Assembly: GCA_024763275.1 (NCBI GenBank)
Contig: JANTFT010000012.1
Coordinates: 1 to 51,533 of the forward strand
Length of the DNA stretch: 51,533 bases
Direction of reading: 5' to 3'
DNA from: Anaerolineales bacterium
GTDB taxonomy: Bacteria; Chloroflexota; Anaerolineae; Anaerolineales; UBA11858
Numbering within the stretch: position 1 is the first letter of the stretch; the number at the start of each line of letters is the position of its first letter. The notes beneath the pieces are model-generated. The model searched no databases. It was not told where the DNA came from and saw nothing but the letters and a program-made list of their open reading frames with translations. A program made the position numbers and the translations under genes. This document shows positions 36,056-44,157 of this stretch, piece after piece.

Positions 36056-36064
36056 AAAGAATCC

Positions 36065-37117
36065 TCATTTATACCGAATCCTGGGATCCAGCAGAGCGTA
36101 CAAAATGTCCACTATTAAGTTAACGGCCACAAATATCAAGGCGATCAGCAAAGTGCCGCCCTGGACAATGGGGTAATCCCGGCCAAGAATGGCATCATAG
36201 ACCCAGCGTCCAATACCCGGCCAGGAAAAGATCGTCTCGGTTAGAACAGCACCAGCCAATAAGGTTCCCGCCTGAAGGCCGATAATAGTTACCACCGGTA
36301 AAGCGGCATTCTTCAGAGCATGCCGGAACAGAACCAGCCTGCCTCCCAAACCCTTGGCCCTGGCTGTCCTGATGTAATCCTCCTGAAGCACATCCAGCAT
36401 ACTGGATCTGGTCATTCTGGCAATAATACCCATGGGGATAGTTGCCAGGGCTACGGCGGGCATGATGATATGAGATAGAGCATCTTTGAATCCAGCCAAA
36501 TCCCCGTTAAGAAGGCTGTCAACCAGGTATAAATGAGTGATGCCATTTATTTCAAAACCTGTGCTCAGGCGACCGCCGGCAGGAAGCCATTTCAATATCA
36601 CGGCCAAGAGCATAATCTCCATCAACCCCAGCCAAAAGATAGGCATAGAAACACCTATCAAGGAACCCACCATACTGACACTGTCGATCAAGGAGTTCCT
36701 CCGGGATGCCGAGATGATACCCACCGGAATGCCTATCAGAATGGCGATAATCATTGATAATAATGACAGTTCAACCGTCGCCGGGAATCTCAGCTTCAGC
36801 GTTTCTAATACAGGTATTCTCCTGTGAATAGATTCACCCAGGTCCAGGTGGCTCAAACGCTCCATATAGTTGACATATTGGCTGTCAAAAAAGCCGCTCA
36901 GGTCCCCCGTCGCCAGAGCCTCACGGTCCAGGAAAAGCGGTCGGTTGAGTCCGAACTGCTCCCGGATCCGATTGATACTGTCTTCCGTTGCGTGTTCTCC
37001 CAGCATAGCAATAGCGGGATCACCTGGAATCAAACGCTGGAACATAAAAATCACGAATGTGACTCCGATCAATGTGGGAATCACAGAGATGATTCGTCTG
37101 ATGATATAGCGAGTCAA
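36065..37117 (-). CDS. dppB: DppB/OppB-type permease
   Basis: I prefer TTG 37117 (MTRYIIRRIISVIP), because GGGAGG lies 5-6 bases upstream and the family normally begins this way; a GTG at 37141 lacks a binding site. The 350-residue product has six membrane helices, the LIPGDPAIAMLG region and a C-terminal EAA loop RTARAKGLGGRLVLFRHALKNA. It pairs with DppC to form the membrane channel. A strong hairpin lies between it and the binding-protein gene. Confidence 0.92.
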   Translation of the reverse strand: MTRYIIRRIISVIPTLIGVTFVIFMFQRLIPGDPAIAMLGEHATEDSINRIREQFGLNRPLFLDREALATGDLSGFFDSQYVNYMERLSHLDLGESIHRRIPVLETLKLRFPATVELSLLSMIIAILIGIPVGIISASRRNSLIDSVSMVGSLIGVSMPIFWLGLMEIMLLAVILKWLPAGGRLSTGFEINGITHLYLVDSLLNGDLAGFKDALSHIIMPAVALATIPMGIIARMTRSSMLDVLQEDYIRTARAKGLGGRLVLFRHALKNAALPVVTIIGLQAGTLLAGAVLTETIFSWPGIGRWVYDAILGRDYPIVQGGTLLIALIFVAVNLIVDILYALLDPRIRYK

Positions 37118-37145
37118 AGAAGACCTCCCATAATTGCTCACAGAA

Positions 37146-37170
37146 GGGAGGGGCGGTTTACGCCCCTCCC
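37146..37170 (-). other. Stable hairpin between the binding protein and dppB
   Basis: GGGAGGGGCG and CGCCCCTCCC pair perfectly (10 bp, 90% G+C) around a 5-base loop. No T-run follows on the minus strand. Such stems in binding-protein operons often protect the upstream message and reduce expression of permeases. Confidence 0.7.
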
Positions 37171-37198
37171 CTGCTGCTAAGGATAGACCTCAACCTTC

Positions 37199-37225
37199 AT
37201 TTTCAGGATCAAGAATCCTGAAAAT
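37199..37225 (-). other. Hairpin directly after the binding-protein stop codon
   Basis: ATTTTCAGGAT and ATCCTGAAAAT pair over 11 bp with a 5-base loop, starting right after the TAA at 37226-37228. It forms a second stem with the G+C-rich one downstream. Confidence 0.65.
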
Positions 37226-38995
37226 TTACTCAGTCACAAAGGTGGGGTCAATGGTTACTTCACTGAGTCCATCCGGGAACCCGGCTTCAGCCAGCAGCTG
37301 ACGGGACAGTTCGGGGTTGTATTCCCAATCCTCGATAGTATCGTCATAGCCCCAGATCAGCGGAGGCAGGAAGGTTTTCGCCACTTCACCATAAGCGCCA
37401 TAGAAGTTATCAATTAACCCCTGGCGATTGATGGCGTGAGCGATGGCTTCTCGAACGCGGACATCCTGGAATTCAACGATCTTATAGCTGAAGGCCAGGT
37501 AGCCGGTATTGAGAGCCGGACGAGTCAGCACGTAGAGTGCATCGTCTGCTTCAGCAGCCGCCAGATCCTCGACAACTGCCTGTTCCAAGCCCTGGATGTC
37601 ACCAGCCTTGAGCGCCAGGAAGCGGGCGGAGTCATCCGCGATCACGCGGAAGACAACATCCACTGTGGGCGCCCCACCCCAATAGTCTTCATTGGGGGTA
37701 ATAGTGATGTGATCTCCCTCTACCCATTCAACAAATTTGAAGGGGCCGGTGCCTACACAGCCATTGGAGGGCAGACCGTAATCCTCACCAGCAGCTTCGA
37801 TGGCAGCCGGGCTGGAGATGGCGAACATGTCCATAGCCAGATTGGCCAGGAAAGGTGCCAGAGGTTGACTCAGGACAAACTTAACCGTGTAATCATCAAC
37901 TTTCTCAACAGCGGTGATTACGCTGGCATCGTCGAATCCGCCCCACATGTATTCGTAGTATTCGAATACCTGGCTGTCATAGTGGTACGGATTATCGGTA
38001 AAGCGCCAGCGATCAAAGTTGAAGATCACTGCGTCGGCATTGAAATCGGTCCCGTCATGGAATTTCACGCCCTGGCGGAGGGTGCAGGTCCATTCTGTGC
38101 TGTTTTCGTTAGGGGTGCAGGATTCTGCCAGCGCAGGAATCGGTTTGGTGGAACCGGGTTCATACTGGTAGAGAGGTTCCAAAACCTGTCCGGTAACCCG
38201 GAAGCTTTCACCATCTGTAACGACAGCGGGGTCCAGCTGGACAGAGTCTCCCCCACGGCCAAACACAAAGGTGTCCGACCCTTCAACCTTTACGCCCTCA
38301 AAATAGTCCGCTCCTACAGGTTGCGGTACATAACCGCTGACTGCACTGGAGAAGACCAGGGGGGTATTGTTGTGAGCCACCCACAGTCGGGCAACATCGT
38401 CATGAAGCATGTTCTCGACCTGTTTGTACATTTCTTCGCGGGCTGACTGATCAGGATTGATGGATGCCTGGTAGAGCAAATAGGCAACATCTGTGTTGGC
38501 GTACCAGCCCTCGCGTTTTTCTGGACTCTTGACCCAGGCTGCAGGGTCGTCGCCAACTTTGTCAGCACTGGAAAATCCAAAGAAGTAGTTCAGGAAGTTA
38601 TCGGGGTCCCCATTGTCGCCACCCCAACCGAGCATATACAGGCCATCCAGGTTGCCCTCACGGCGCAAACCAAGATAGGTCGGCCAGTCACCAGCCAGCT
38701 CGAGCTGCACATCAAATCCGGCATTGGCCAGATCGGCAGCCATAGCTTCACCTATTTCTTTCGGGCTGGGGTAATAGAAGCGGGTAACAGGCATGTAGTA
38801 AAGGGTCAGGGGGATCTTCTCCGCCGCAACCTCTTCAGCTTGAGCTTCTTCTGCCGGCGCAGCTTCTTCTGCCGGCGCAGCTTCTTCTGCCGGTGCGGCT
38901 TCTTCGACCGGGGTTGGCTTGGGAGCACAGGCGCCCAGTACCAGGGATCCGGCCATCAGCAAGGAAATAATTAGATAGAATAGTTTCTTTGACAC
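37226..38995 (-). CDS. Circularly permuted SBP_bac_5-type substrate-binding lipoprotein
   Basis: The start is GTG 38995, 5-6 bases after GGAGGAG; the frame runs on upstream but is leader. The 589-residue product has a lipoprotein signal with lipobox LGAC (Cys23) and a linker of AAPAEE repeats. Then, at residues 61-237, comes the segment normally C-terminal in DppA/OppA proteins: LTLYYMPVTRFYYPSP, GWGGDNGDPDNFLNYFF, YFEGVKVEG. Residues 239-581 are the normally N-terminal part: FVFGRGGDSVQLDP, KFHDGTDFNADAV, GTGPFKFVEW, ending LLAEAGFPDGLSEV. The order is thus swapped around the usual 'AEAG..G..LTLWYMP' strand. It presumably delivers dipeptides to the DppBCDF genes next to it. Confidence 0.85.
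   Translation of the reverse strand: MSKKLFYLIISLLMAGSLVLGACAPKPTPVEEAAPAEEAAPAEEAAPAEEAQAEEVAAEKIPLTLYYMPVTRFYYPSPKEIGEAMAADLANAGFDVQLELAGDWPTYLGLRREGNLDGLYMLGWGGDNGDPDNFLNYFFGFSSADKVGDDPAAWVKSPEKREGWYANTDVAYLLYQASINPDQSAREEMYKQVENMLHDDVARLWVAHNNTPLVFSSAVSGYVPQPVGADYFEGVKVEGSDTFVFGRGGDSVQLDPAVVTDGESFRVTGQVLEPLYQYEPGSTKPIPALAESCTPNENSTEWTCTLRQGVKFHDGTDFNADAVIFNFDRWRFTDNPYHYDSQVFEYYEYMWGGFDDASVITAVEKVDDYTVKFVLSQPLAPFLANLAMDMFAISSPAAIEAAGEDYGLPSNGCVGTGPFKFVEWVEGDHITITPNEDYWGGAPTVDVVFRVIADDSARFLALKAGDIQGLEQAVVEDLAAAEADDALYVLTRPALNTGYLAFSYKIVEFQDVRVREAIAHAINRQGLIDNFYGAYGEVAKTFLPPLIWGYDDTIEDWEYNPELSRQLLAEAGFPDGLSEVTIDPTFVTE
38845..38898. repeat. Three 18-bp tandem repeats in the binding-protein linker
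   Basis: The plus-strand unit CTTCTTCTGCCGGCGCAG occurs at 38845-38862, 38863-38880 and, with changes, 38881-38898. It encodes the AAPAEE repeats between the lipid anchor and the folded domain. Confidence 0.85.
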
Positions 38996-39289
38996 TGTTT
39001 CTCCTCCTATGAGAAATAGACAATCCAATACATTGAGAGTGGGTTTAGACTGGTTTCGGGCTGCTATCACCTCCTTATTAGCTGGATAGACAAACAGTAT
39101 CCCTGTAAAGATGGGAGACTGTCCGAATACTGTTAGTAATACTGGTGAAGGCTGAGTAAAAAAATCTCTCAATACTCGGATGCCGTCAGTTCTCCCCCAT
39201 CTGGCAACGCCTGAAGGCATATGTTTTTGGAATACCCTCAGAAATATCCCCCTGAGTTTTTTTACTCATTATTTTCCGCTTGGATTTTG

Positions 39290-39317
39290 ATTATAAACAA
39301 CTTTTAAAAACTGTCAA
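39290..39317 (-). promoter_or_regulatory. Consensus promoter of the peptide-transporter operon
   Basis: On the minus strand a perfect TTGACA (39317-39312) and perfect TATAAT (39295-39290) are 16 bases apart. Transcription would start near 39283, giving an unusually long leader. Confidence 0.8.
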
Positions 39318-39494
39318 CTTCTTGTTTGCTGCAACTCATCGAAAGGATAAGCACAGTCCTTCCCGGGGGTCTGGGTCTTTCCTGTAACAAGAAACTTTCA
39401 CCTTCAGTATATCTCAATTCCAGGACGAACCTGAACCAATCAACAATCCTGGCATTAAAATCACTCCCCGGTGGGATTATTTCCCCCTTTAACC

Positions 39495-39548
39495 CCTACC
39501 AGCGAGGGGGACCTGCCTCGGGTAGGATCACCTCGCTGGCGTTTTTTT
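39495..39548 (+). terminator. Plus-strand terminator with a competing stem, no plus gene nearby
   Basis: CCAGCGAGG (39499-39507) pairs with CCTCGCTGG (39531-39539), then CG and seven T on the plus strand. CCTACC (39495-39500) can pair instead with GGTAGG (39521-39526), which overlaps the first arm. The flanking genes are both on the minus strand. Confidence 0.6.
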
Positions 39549-39575
39549 ATCTGGATTTTAGGTTGATCAAACTGC

Positions 39576-40931
39576 TCAGTCTTCTGGCGGAGCCGGGATG
39601 AAGCCTTCCTTTTCCATCATCGCTGTCAGATCCCGGGAGCGTTTGATGACTTTCAAGGCGCTTTCCAGCAGGTCATCGTAGGATCGCTCCAGCTTGGCGA
39701 CCCCCTGCTCCTGGGCTTTCATACCAACAGCGGCAGCCTCTTTAGCAAAAACCTCCCAGTCATCCATGGTCGGCAGCAGATGGTCTTCGTCCAGTTTGTC
39801 GCCGATCTGGTTCGCCAGGGCATCGGCGGCCGCGAAGCACATCTCATCCGTGATGGTGCTGGCCCGCACATCAAGCGTGCCCCGAAAGATTCCCGGGAAG
39901 CCCAGGGAGTTATTCACCTGATTGGGAAAATCAGAGCGCCCTGTAGCAACGATCCTTACCCCTGCTTCCTTGGCAACCCAGGGCCAGATCTCCGGGATAG
40001 GATTGGCACAGCTAAACAAAACAGCATCCTCGTTCATCCCCTGAAGCCACTCCGGTTTGATGGTGTCGGGTCCGGGTTTGGAGAGGGCAATCGCCACATC
40101 CACTCCCTGCAAAGCCTCAGCAATACCACCAGTTCGACCTTCTGCATTGGTGTTCTGACACAGGCGCCATTTATCTACAAAGCGATCCTTCTTTGCTTCA
40201 ATGTCCTCTCTGTGCGTTCCCAGGATTCCCCTGCTGTCGACGTGGAAACACTTACTGGGGTTCACACCCCAGCTGTAGATCAGGCGCGAGATGGCCACGT
40301 TGGACGCGCCTGTGCCGATGAAGGCGATCTGGATGTCCTCTTTCTTCTTCCCCACTACCTTGAGGGCATTCATCAACCCCGCCAGGGTCACCGTCGCTGT
40401 GCCCTGCTGGTCATCGTGCCAGACAGGAATCTCTGCCCGCTCCCTGAGTTCATCCAGGATCCGGAAGCATTTCGGTTGGGAGATGTCCTCCAGATTGATC
40501 CCGCCAAAAGAGGACTGCAGCAGTAGAACGGTTTCGATAAACACATCGGGGTCTTTGGTGTCCAGCATGATCGGCACGGCATCCACCCCACCCAGGTACT
40601 TAAAGAGCAGGGCCTTGCCCTCCATGACGGGCAGCCCGGCCTTAGGACCTATGTCGCCCAATCCCAGCACCCGCGTCCCATCGCTGATCACCGCAATGGT
40701 GTTGCCTTTGCTGGTATGCTGGTAAATCATTTCCGGGTCCTTTTGAATCTCCCGGCAGGGCGCCGCTACCCCCGGGGTATACCAGATCGCGAAATCATCG
40801 ATGCCTCTCACGGTGCACTTTAAATTGGTTTCCATTTTCCCCCTGTAAAAGGGATGCAGCTTGAGAGCATCTGCCGCGGGTTTCTTTGCTCTCTCAAGCA
40901 ATTCCTCAACATTGACCTGTTCGTCAGACAT
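39576..40931 (-). CDS. NAD(P)-dependent malic enzyme
   Basis: ATG 40931 follows GGAGGATCT. The 451-residue product matches the short bacterial malic-enzyme class: YTPGVAAPCREI, then KGNTIAVISDGTRVLGLGDIG, the metal site EIPVWHDDQQGTATV, the nucleotide loop AFIGTGASNVAI, and FSCANPIPEI. It oxidises malate to pyruvate and CO2 with NAD(P). The C-terminal region DLTAMMEKEGFIPAPPE is a helical tail. Phosphotransacetylase is not fused. It sits alone between the transporter and the acs operon, and could feed pyruvate or reducing power. Confidence 0.93.
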   Translation of the reverse strand: MSDEQVNVEELLERAKKPAADALKLHPFYRGKMETNLKCTVRGIDDFAIWYTPGVAAPCREIQKDPEMIYQHTSKGNTIAVISDGTRVLGLGDIGPKAGLPVMEGKALLFKYLGGVDAVPIMLDTKDPDVFIETVLLLQSSFGGINLEDISQPKCFRILDELRERAEIPVWHDDQQGTATVTLAGLMNALKVVGKKKEDIQIAFIGTGASNVAISRLIYSWGVNPSKCFHVDSRGILGTHREDIEAKKDRFVDKWRLCQNTNAEGRTGGIAEALQGVDVAIALSKPGPDTIKPEWLQGMNEDAVLFSCANPIPEIWPWVAKEAGVRIVATGRSDFPNQVNNSLGFPGIFRGTLDVRASTITDEMCFAAADALANQIGDKLDEDHLLPTMDDWEVFAKEAAAVGMKAQEQGVAKLERSYDDLLESALKVIKRSRDLTAMMEKEGFIPAPPED

Positions 40932-41053
40932 AGATCCTCCGGTGTTTGCTTGCCTGGGATGTGGGATCGCTTCCCAAATCTACCGACTTCATTATAGATT
41001 ATTCAGGGGATGGATTTACCTTGCATTCATCCTTTAGTCTTATGCCATTTAGC

Positions 41054-41093
41054 ATAAATAAAGGGACCGAGTCCTTTTAAAGGACCCGGCCCC
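41054..41093 (-). terminator. Intrinsic terminator of the acs operon
   Basis: On the minus strand GGGCCGGGTCCTTT pairs with AAAGGACTCGGTCCC with minor mismatches, followed by TTTATTT. It begins 25 bases after the acsE stop. A second, smaller stem TTATGC/GCATAA follows at 41040-41057. Confidence 0.75.
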
Positions 41094-41118
41094 GTTGATC
41101 AATATATAATACTATGCT

Positions 41119-42042
41119 CTACTGTTCCAGGAAGGAATCCGCGTAGATCACTTTGTTCAACAGCACCTGAACTGATTTCCAGACAGCCACCTGTTCGGGA
41201 TCATCCTCGTCAATGTCATCCTTGGTGATCTCGCTCATATTCTCAGTAGCGTCATGAAGTTTCAAATAGAGCCTGCTCAGGGGCGTGCTGTCGTCGCGCT
41301 CTTCAATGATGCGAATGACCTCATTCTGCTTTTCGTCAAACGGGTCAGCGATCATCATTTCCAACCCAGCACCCATCAGCATAGCACAGTAGACCCGATT
41401 GAGAATCGGCCGGGTCTTTTCCGGCACAGAATTGGAAACATTGGACAGCCCAACTGAGATCGAGGGTGGCGGATCGCCGGCATACTTTATGGTACGCACA
41501 GCCTCAATCAGCTCAGGGCAGTACTCCTGGCAGCCAGAAACGGTCAGCACCAGAGGATCAATGATCAAATCGGGCATTTCAATGCCCACCTCGATCGCCC
41601 GGGGGATCAAAGATTCCAGAGCAATATTCACCCGCTGATCCGCTTCAACCGGGATGCCCTCTTTTTTCAAGGTCAAAGCAATCAGCTTAGCATCGTATTT
41701 CTTGGCCAGCAGGGGGACTTTCTCCAACCGTCCGGGTTCAGCGGACGTGGAATTGATAATCGGGCGGGCCTTTGTGATCACTTTCAGGGCGGCTTCAATA
41801 CCGTCCACGTTGGTGCTGTCGATGGAAAGCGGCACATCCACAACTGACTGGACTGTCTTGGTGACCCAGGGGAAGATCTCTTCCCATTCGTGTTTCTGCC
41901 TTCCCAGGTTGAGGTCAATCGCTTGTGCCCCGGCTTCAACCTGCATAATGGCTGATTTCTTGAAGAATTCGGCGTCGCGTTCAGCCAATGCTTTTTTGAC
42001 CTTGGGCGAAATGATATGAATGTTCTCTCCAATGATATACAT
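41119..42042 (-). CDS. acsE: Methyltetrahydrofolate:corrinoid/iron-sulfur protein methyltransferase
   Basis: ATG 42042 follows GAGGAGG. The 307-residue product is a pterin-binding TIM barrel: MYIIGENIHI, QVEAGAQAIDLNLG (methyl-folate binding), PLSIDSTNVDGIEAAL, IINSTSAEPGR and VGLSNVSNSVPEK. It moves the methyl group from CH3-H4folate to the cobalt of the corrinoid protein. It is about 40 residues longer than the well-known Moorella protein at the C-terminus (acidic tail ITKDDIDEDDPEQ and beyond). It is the last gene of the operon, after the reactivator. Confidence 0.92.
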   Translation of the reverse strand: MYIIGENIHIISPKVKKALAERDAEFFKKSAIMQVEAGAQAIDLNLGRQKHEWEEIFPWVTKTVQSVVDVPLSIDSTNVDGIEAALKVITKARPIINSTSAEPGRLEKVPLLAKKYDAKLIALTLKKEGIPVEADQRVNIALESLIPRAIEVGIEMPDLIIDPLVLTVSGCQEYCPELIEAVRTIKYAGDPPPSISVGLSNVSNSVPEKTRPILNRVYCAMLMGAGLEMMIADPFDEKQNEVIRIIEERDDSTPLSRLYLKLHDATENMSEITKDDIDEDDPEQVAVWKSVQVLLNKVIYADSFLEQ

Positions 42043-42103
42043 ACACGTGCCTCCTCAGTTTAGAATCCCATATGATGATTGTTGTCAGCTCACTTATATT
42101 CTA

Positions 42104-44023
42104 TCAATTCGGATCAATCTGTACGGACGGAAACAGTGTCATGTCCGTATGCGGCAGGAACATCGCTGATGTAAAAGCATCAAAAAAGCGGTTGTCCGCA
42201 GAAAGTTCAATATAAGTCATCTTGCTGGCAATGGCGGTAATTTCCTCTCTGTTCTTATAATCCAGCAGCGCCAGGTAGGAACCTTTCAACGAAGTGTTGC
42301 CCAGGAACTCGAACCTGTCCCAGGGCATATCTGGCAGCAGGCCGATCTGAATGGATTTCTCAACGTTGATATACTGACCAAATCCTCCTCCGATCAGCAC
42401 CTGCTCGACCGCTTCCAGGGGTATGCCAACACTATCGCCCAGCACAGTAAAGCCCGCGAATATAGCTGCCTTTGCCCGCATCAGGTTGTCGATATCAACT
42501 TCTGTGATAATGATATCATCCCCGATCTCGGTTTCGTCAGCCCAGGCGACGACATATTCACCCCCATGAGACCCTTTGCGGATCCGGGCGGTGTCTTTTG
42601 AATAGTCAAAGCGGCCGTTCTTATTGATCACGCCAGTCATGAGCATTTCCGCCAGCAAGGAGATCAGGGCGCTGCCGCACAGCCCCTTGGGTTTTCCTCC
42701 ACCGATCACCCGCCAGGAAGCTTCCAGGTTTTCATTGTTAATCCAGACTTCATCAATTGCCCCGGTAGTTGCCCGCATGCCGTGATGTACTCCTGCACCC
42801 TCAAAGGCCGGTCCCGCAGAGCAGGCACAGGTAACCAGCCAATCCTTTGAGCCCAGCACCATTTCGCCGTTGGTTCCCACATCGAGGAAAAGGGTAACCT
42901 TGTCAGTTTCCGACATTCCTGAGGACAGCACACCCGCAGTGATATCCGATCCCACATAGCTGGCCACCCCGGGCAGGCAGGTCACCTTGCCTTGCGGGCA
43001 GGTGTATAGACCAGCTTCCAGGGCAGTCAGCACCGGTATATGATTGGCAACCGTAACATAGGGGGCTAACCGAATACTGGAAGGCGGAATCTGCAGCAGC
43101 AGGTGGATCATCGTACTGTTTCCAGACACAACAGTATGGTAGATATCAGCCGGTTTGGTCTTACCACGCCGACAGGCTTGTTCCAGCAGCCGATTTATGG
43201 ACTCCAGCACCAGCTCCCGCAGCGTCTGGTCGCCAGTACCTTTACTGGCAAAAATAATCCTGGAAATGACATCCTCACCGCGGGCAATCTGGGCGTTGTA
43301 TTCCGAAGCCTGGCTCCGGGGTTTGCCGCTGATCAGATCCACCAGCATCACTTTAACCGTGGTTGTACCGATATCCACGGCCGCGCCCCAGAGCGGCTCA
43401 TCTTCCGGGATCAATCCCGGCAGCAGGTCAATGATCTCTGCTCTGCCACCACTCTGCAGTCCACCTTCAGCAAAGAGCAGCGGTGTGACCTGCCAATCGC
43501 TTTCCCGTAACACTCCGGGGAGCTTTTGGAGAACTGGCAGGGAAATATCCAGTTGCCCCAGGTCCACCTTTTGCAAAAGAGCGGTTTGGAGGCGGGCCCA
43601 ATCGCTGGTCTGATCATCCATGCTGGGAGGCGTCAAGGTTAGCGGCACCCGCCGTAAAACCTGGTCCCGGCTAGAATCATAACCATCTGGGACTGTGACG
43701 TCTGCGGCTGATTGGGCAGTGGTCAAATGCTGCTGGATCTTTTCCTGGGGCGGAACAACTACGGTCAGGTCTCCTTCGACAACCGTCTGGCAGGCAAGCG
43801 CAAAGCCCTGCTCCACATCCTCTGGAGACAGCCGCATGGTGCTGCGCCGGCGCACATTGCCGGATGTCACCTGAACGGCACACTGACCGCAGCGCCCCTG
43901 GCCGCCGCAAGGCTGATTGATCTCTATGCCCGCTTTTTCTGCTGCAGCGGTAAGCATCGTGCCCGCTGGCACTTCCACAGCTTCGTCAGCAATATCAAAC
44001 TTCACTCGATAAGTCGTTGCCAT
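42104..44023 (-). CDS. acsV: Corrinoid protein reductive activator, ferredoxin plus ASKHA ATPase
   Basis: The 639-residue product combines a plant-type [2Fe-2S] ferredoxin domain (Cys39, 45, 48 and 78) with an ATPase of the ASKHA/DUF4445 type. The latter opens near GAAVDIGTTTVKVMLVDL and contains FLDVGTNGEMVLG. Such RACo-type activators use ATP and an electron to return inactive Co(II) corrinoid protein to Co(I). Position between acsC and acsE supports this role. ATG 44023 has a weak binding site. No frameshift is seen. Confidence 0.92.
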   Translation of the reverse strand: MATTYRVKFDIADEAVEVPAGTMLTAAAEKAGIEINQPCGGQGRCGQCAVQVTSGNVRRRSTMRLSPEDVEQGFALACQTVVEGDLTVVVPPQEKIQQHLTTAQSAADVTVPDGYDSSRDQVLRRVPLTLTPPSMDDQTSDWARLQTALLQKVDLGQLDISLPVLQKLPGVLRESDWQVTPLLFAEGGLQSGGRAEIIDLLPGLIPEDEPLWGAAVDIGTTTVKVMLVDLISGKPRSQASEYNAQIARGEDVISRIIFASKGTGDQTLRELVLESINRLLEQACRRGKTKPADIYHTVVSGNSTMIHLLLQIPPSSIRLAPYVTVANHIPVLTALEAGLYTCPQGKVTCLPGVASYVGSDITAGVLSSGMSETDKVTLFLDVGTNGEMVLGSKDWLVTCACSAGPAFEGAGVHHGMRATTGAIDEVWINNENLEASWRVIGGGKPKGLCGSALISLLAEMLMTGVINKNGRFDYSKDTARIRKGSHGGEYVVAWADETEIGDDIIITEVDIDNLMRAKAAIFAGFTVLGDSVGIPLEAVEQVLIGGGFGQYINVEKSIQIGLLPDMPWDRFEFLGNTSLKGSYLALLDYKNREEITAIASKMTYIELSADNRFFDAFTSAMFLPHTDMTLFPSVQIDPN

Positions 44024-44070
44024 AATTCACACTACATAAAGTCTGCTTCTCATACTAACCGATAATAAAA

Positions 44071-44108
44071 GGTAGGGACCCTTCCAGATCATGAACGGTT
44101 TCCCTACC
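44071..44108 (-). other. Intergenic stem-loop between acsC and the activator gene
   Basis: GGTAGGGA (44071-44078) and TCCCTACC (44101-44108) pair 8 bp. There is no T-run on the minus strand, so it is more likely an RNA-processing or stability element than a terminator. Confidence 0.5.
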
Positions 44109-44157
44109 AGTTATTATAAAATAGTTTCCGCTTGCAACCTGCCTTCAACTGCCACCC

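Larger units (their letters stand above)
38996..39575. other. 580-base intergenic region: leader and divergent signals
   Basis: No gene is seen. It contains a minus-strand promoter (39290-39317), an approximately 290-base 5' leader running to the binding-protein start, and a plus-strand terminator (39495-39548). In the leader, TGAGTAAAAAAA (39153-39164, plus strand) and TTTTTTTACTCA (39257-39268) are exact reverse complements. The second copy can instead form a local hairpin with TGAGT at 39253-39257. Confidence 0.6.

Noticed and set aside
37436-38446. 336-residue plus-strand frame inside the binding-protein gene
   Set aside because: Antisense shadow of a well-supported gene with conserved motifs.
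37226-39220. 664-residue version of the binding protein starting at 39220
   Set aside because: The first 75 residues are leader sequence between promoter and GTG 38995; the true start has a strong binding site followed by a lipoprotein signal.
39326-39601. 91-residue plus-strand frame near the orphan terminator
   Set aside because: It reads through the terminator and into malic enzyme's 3' end, with no binding site or family resemblance.
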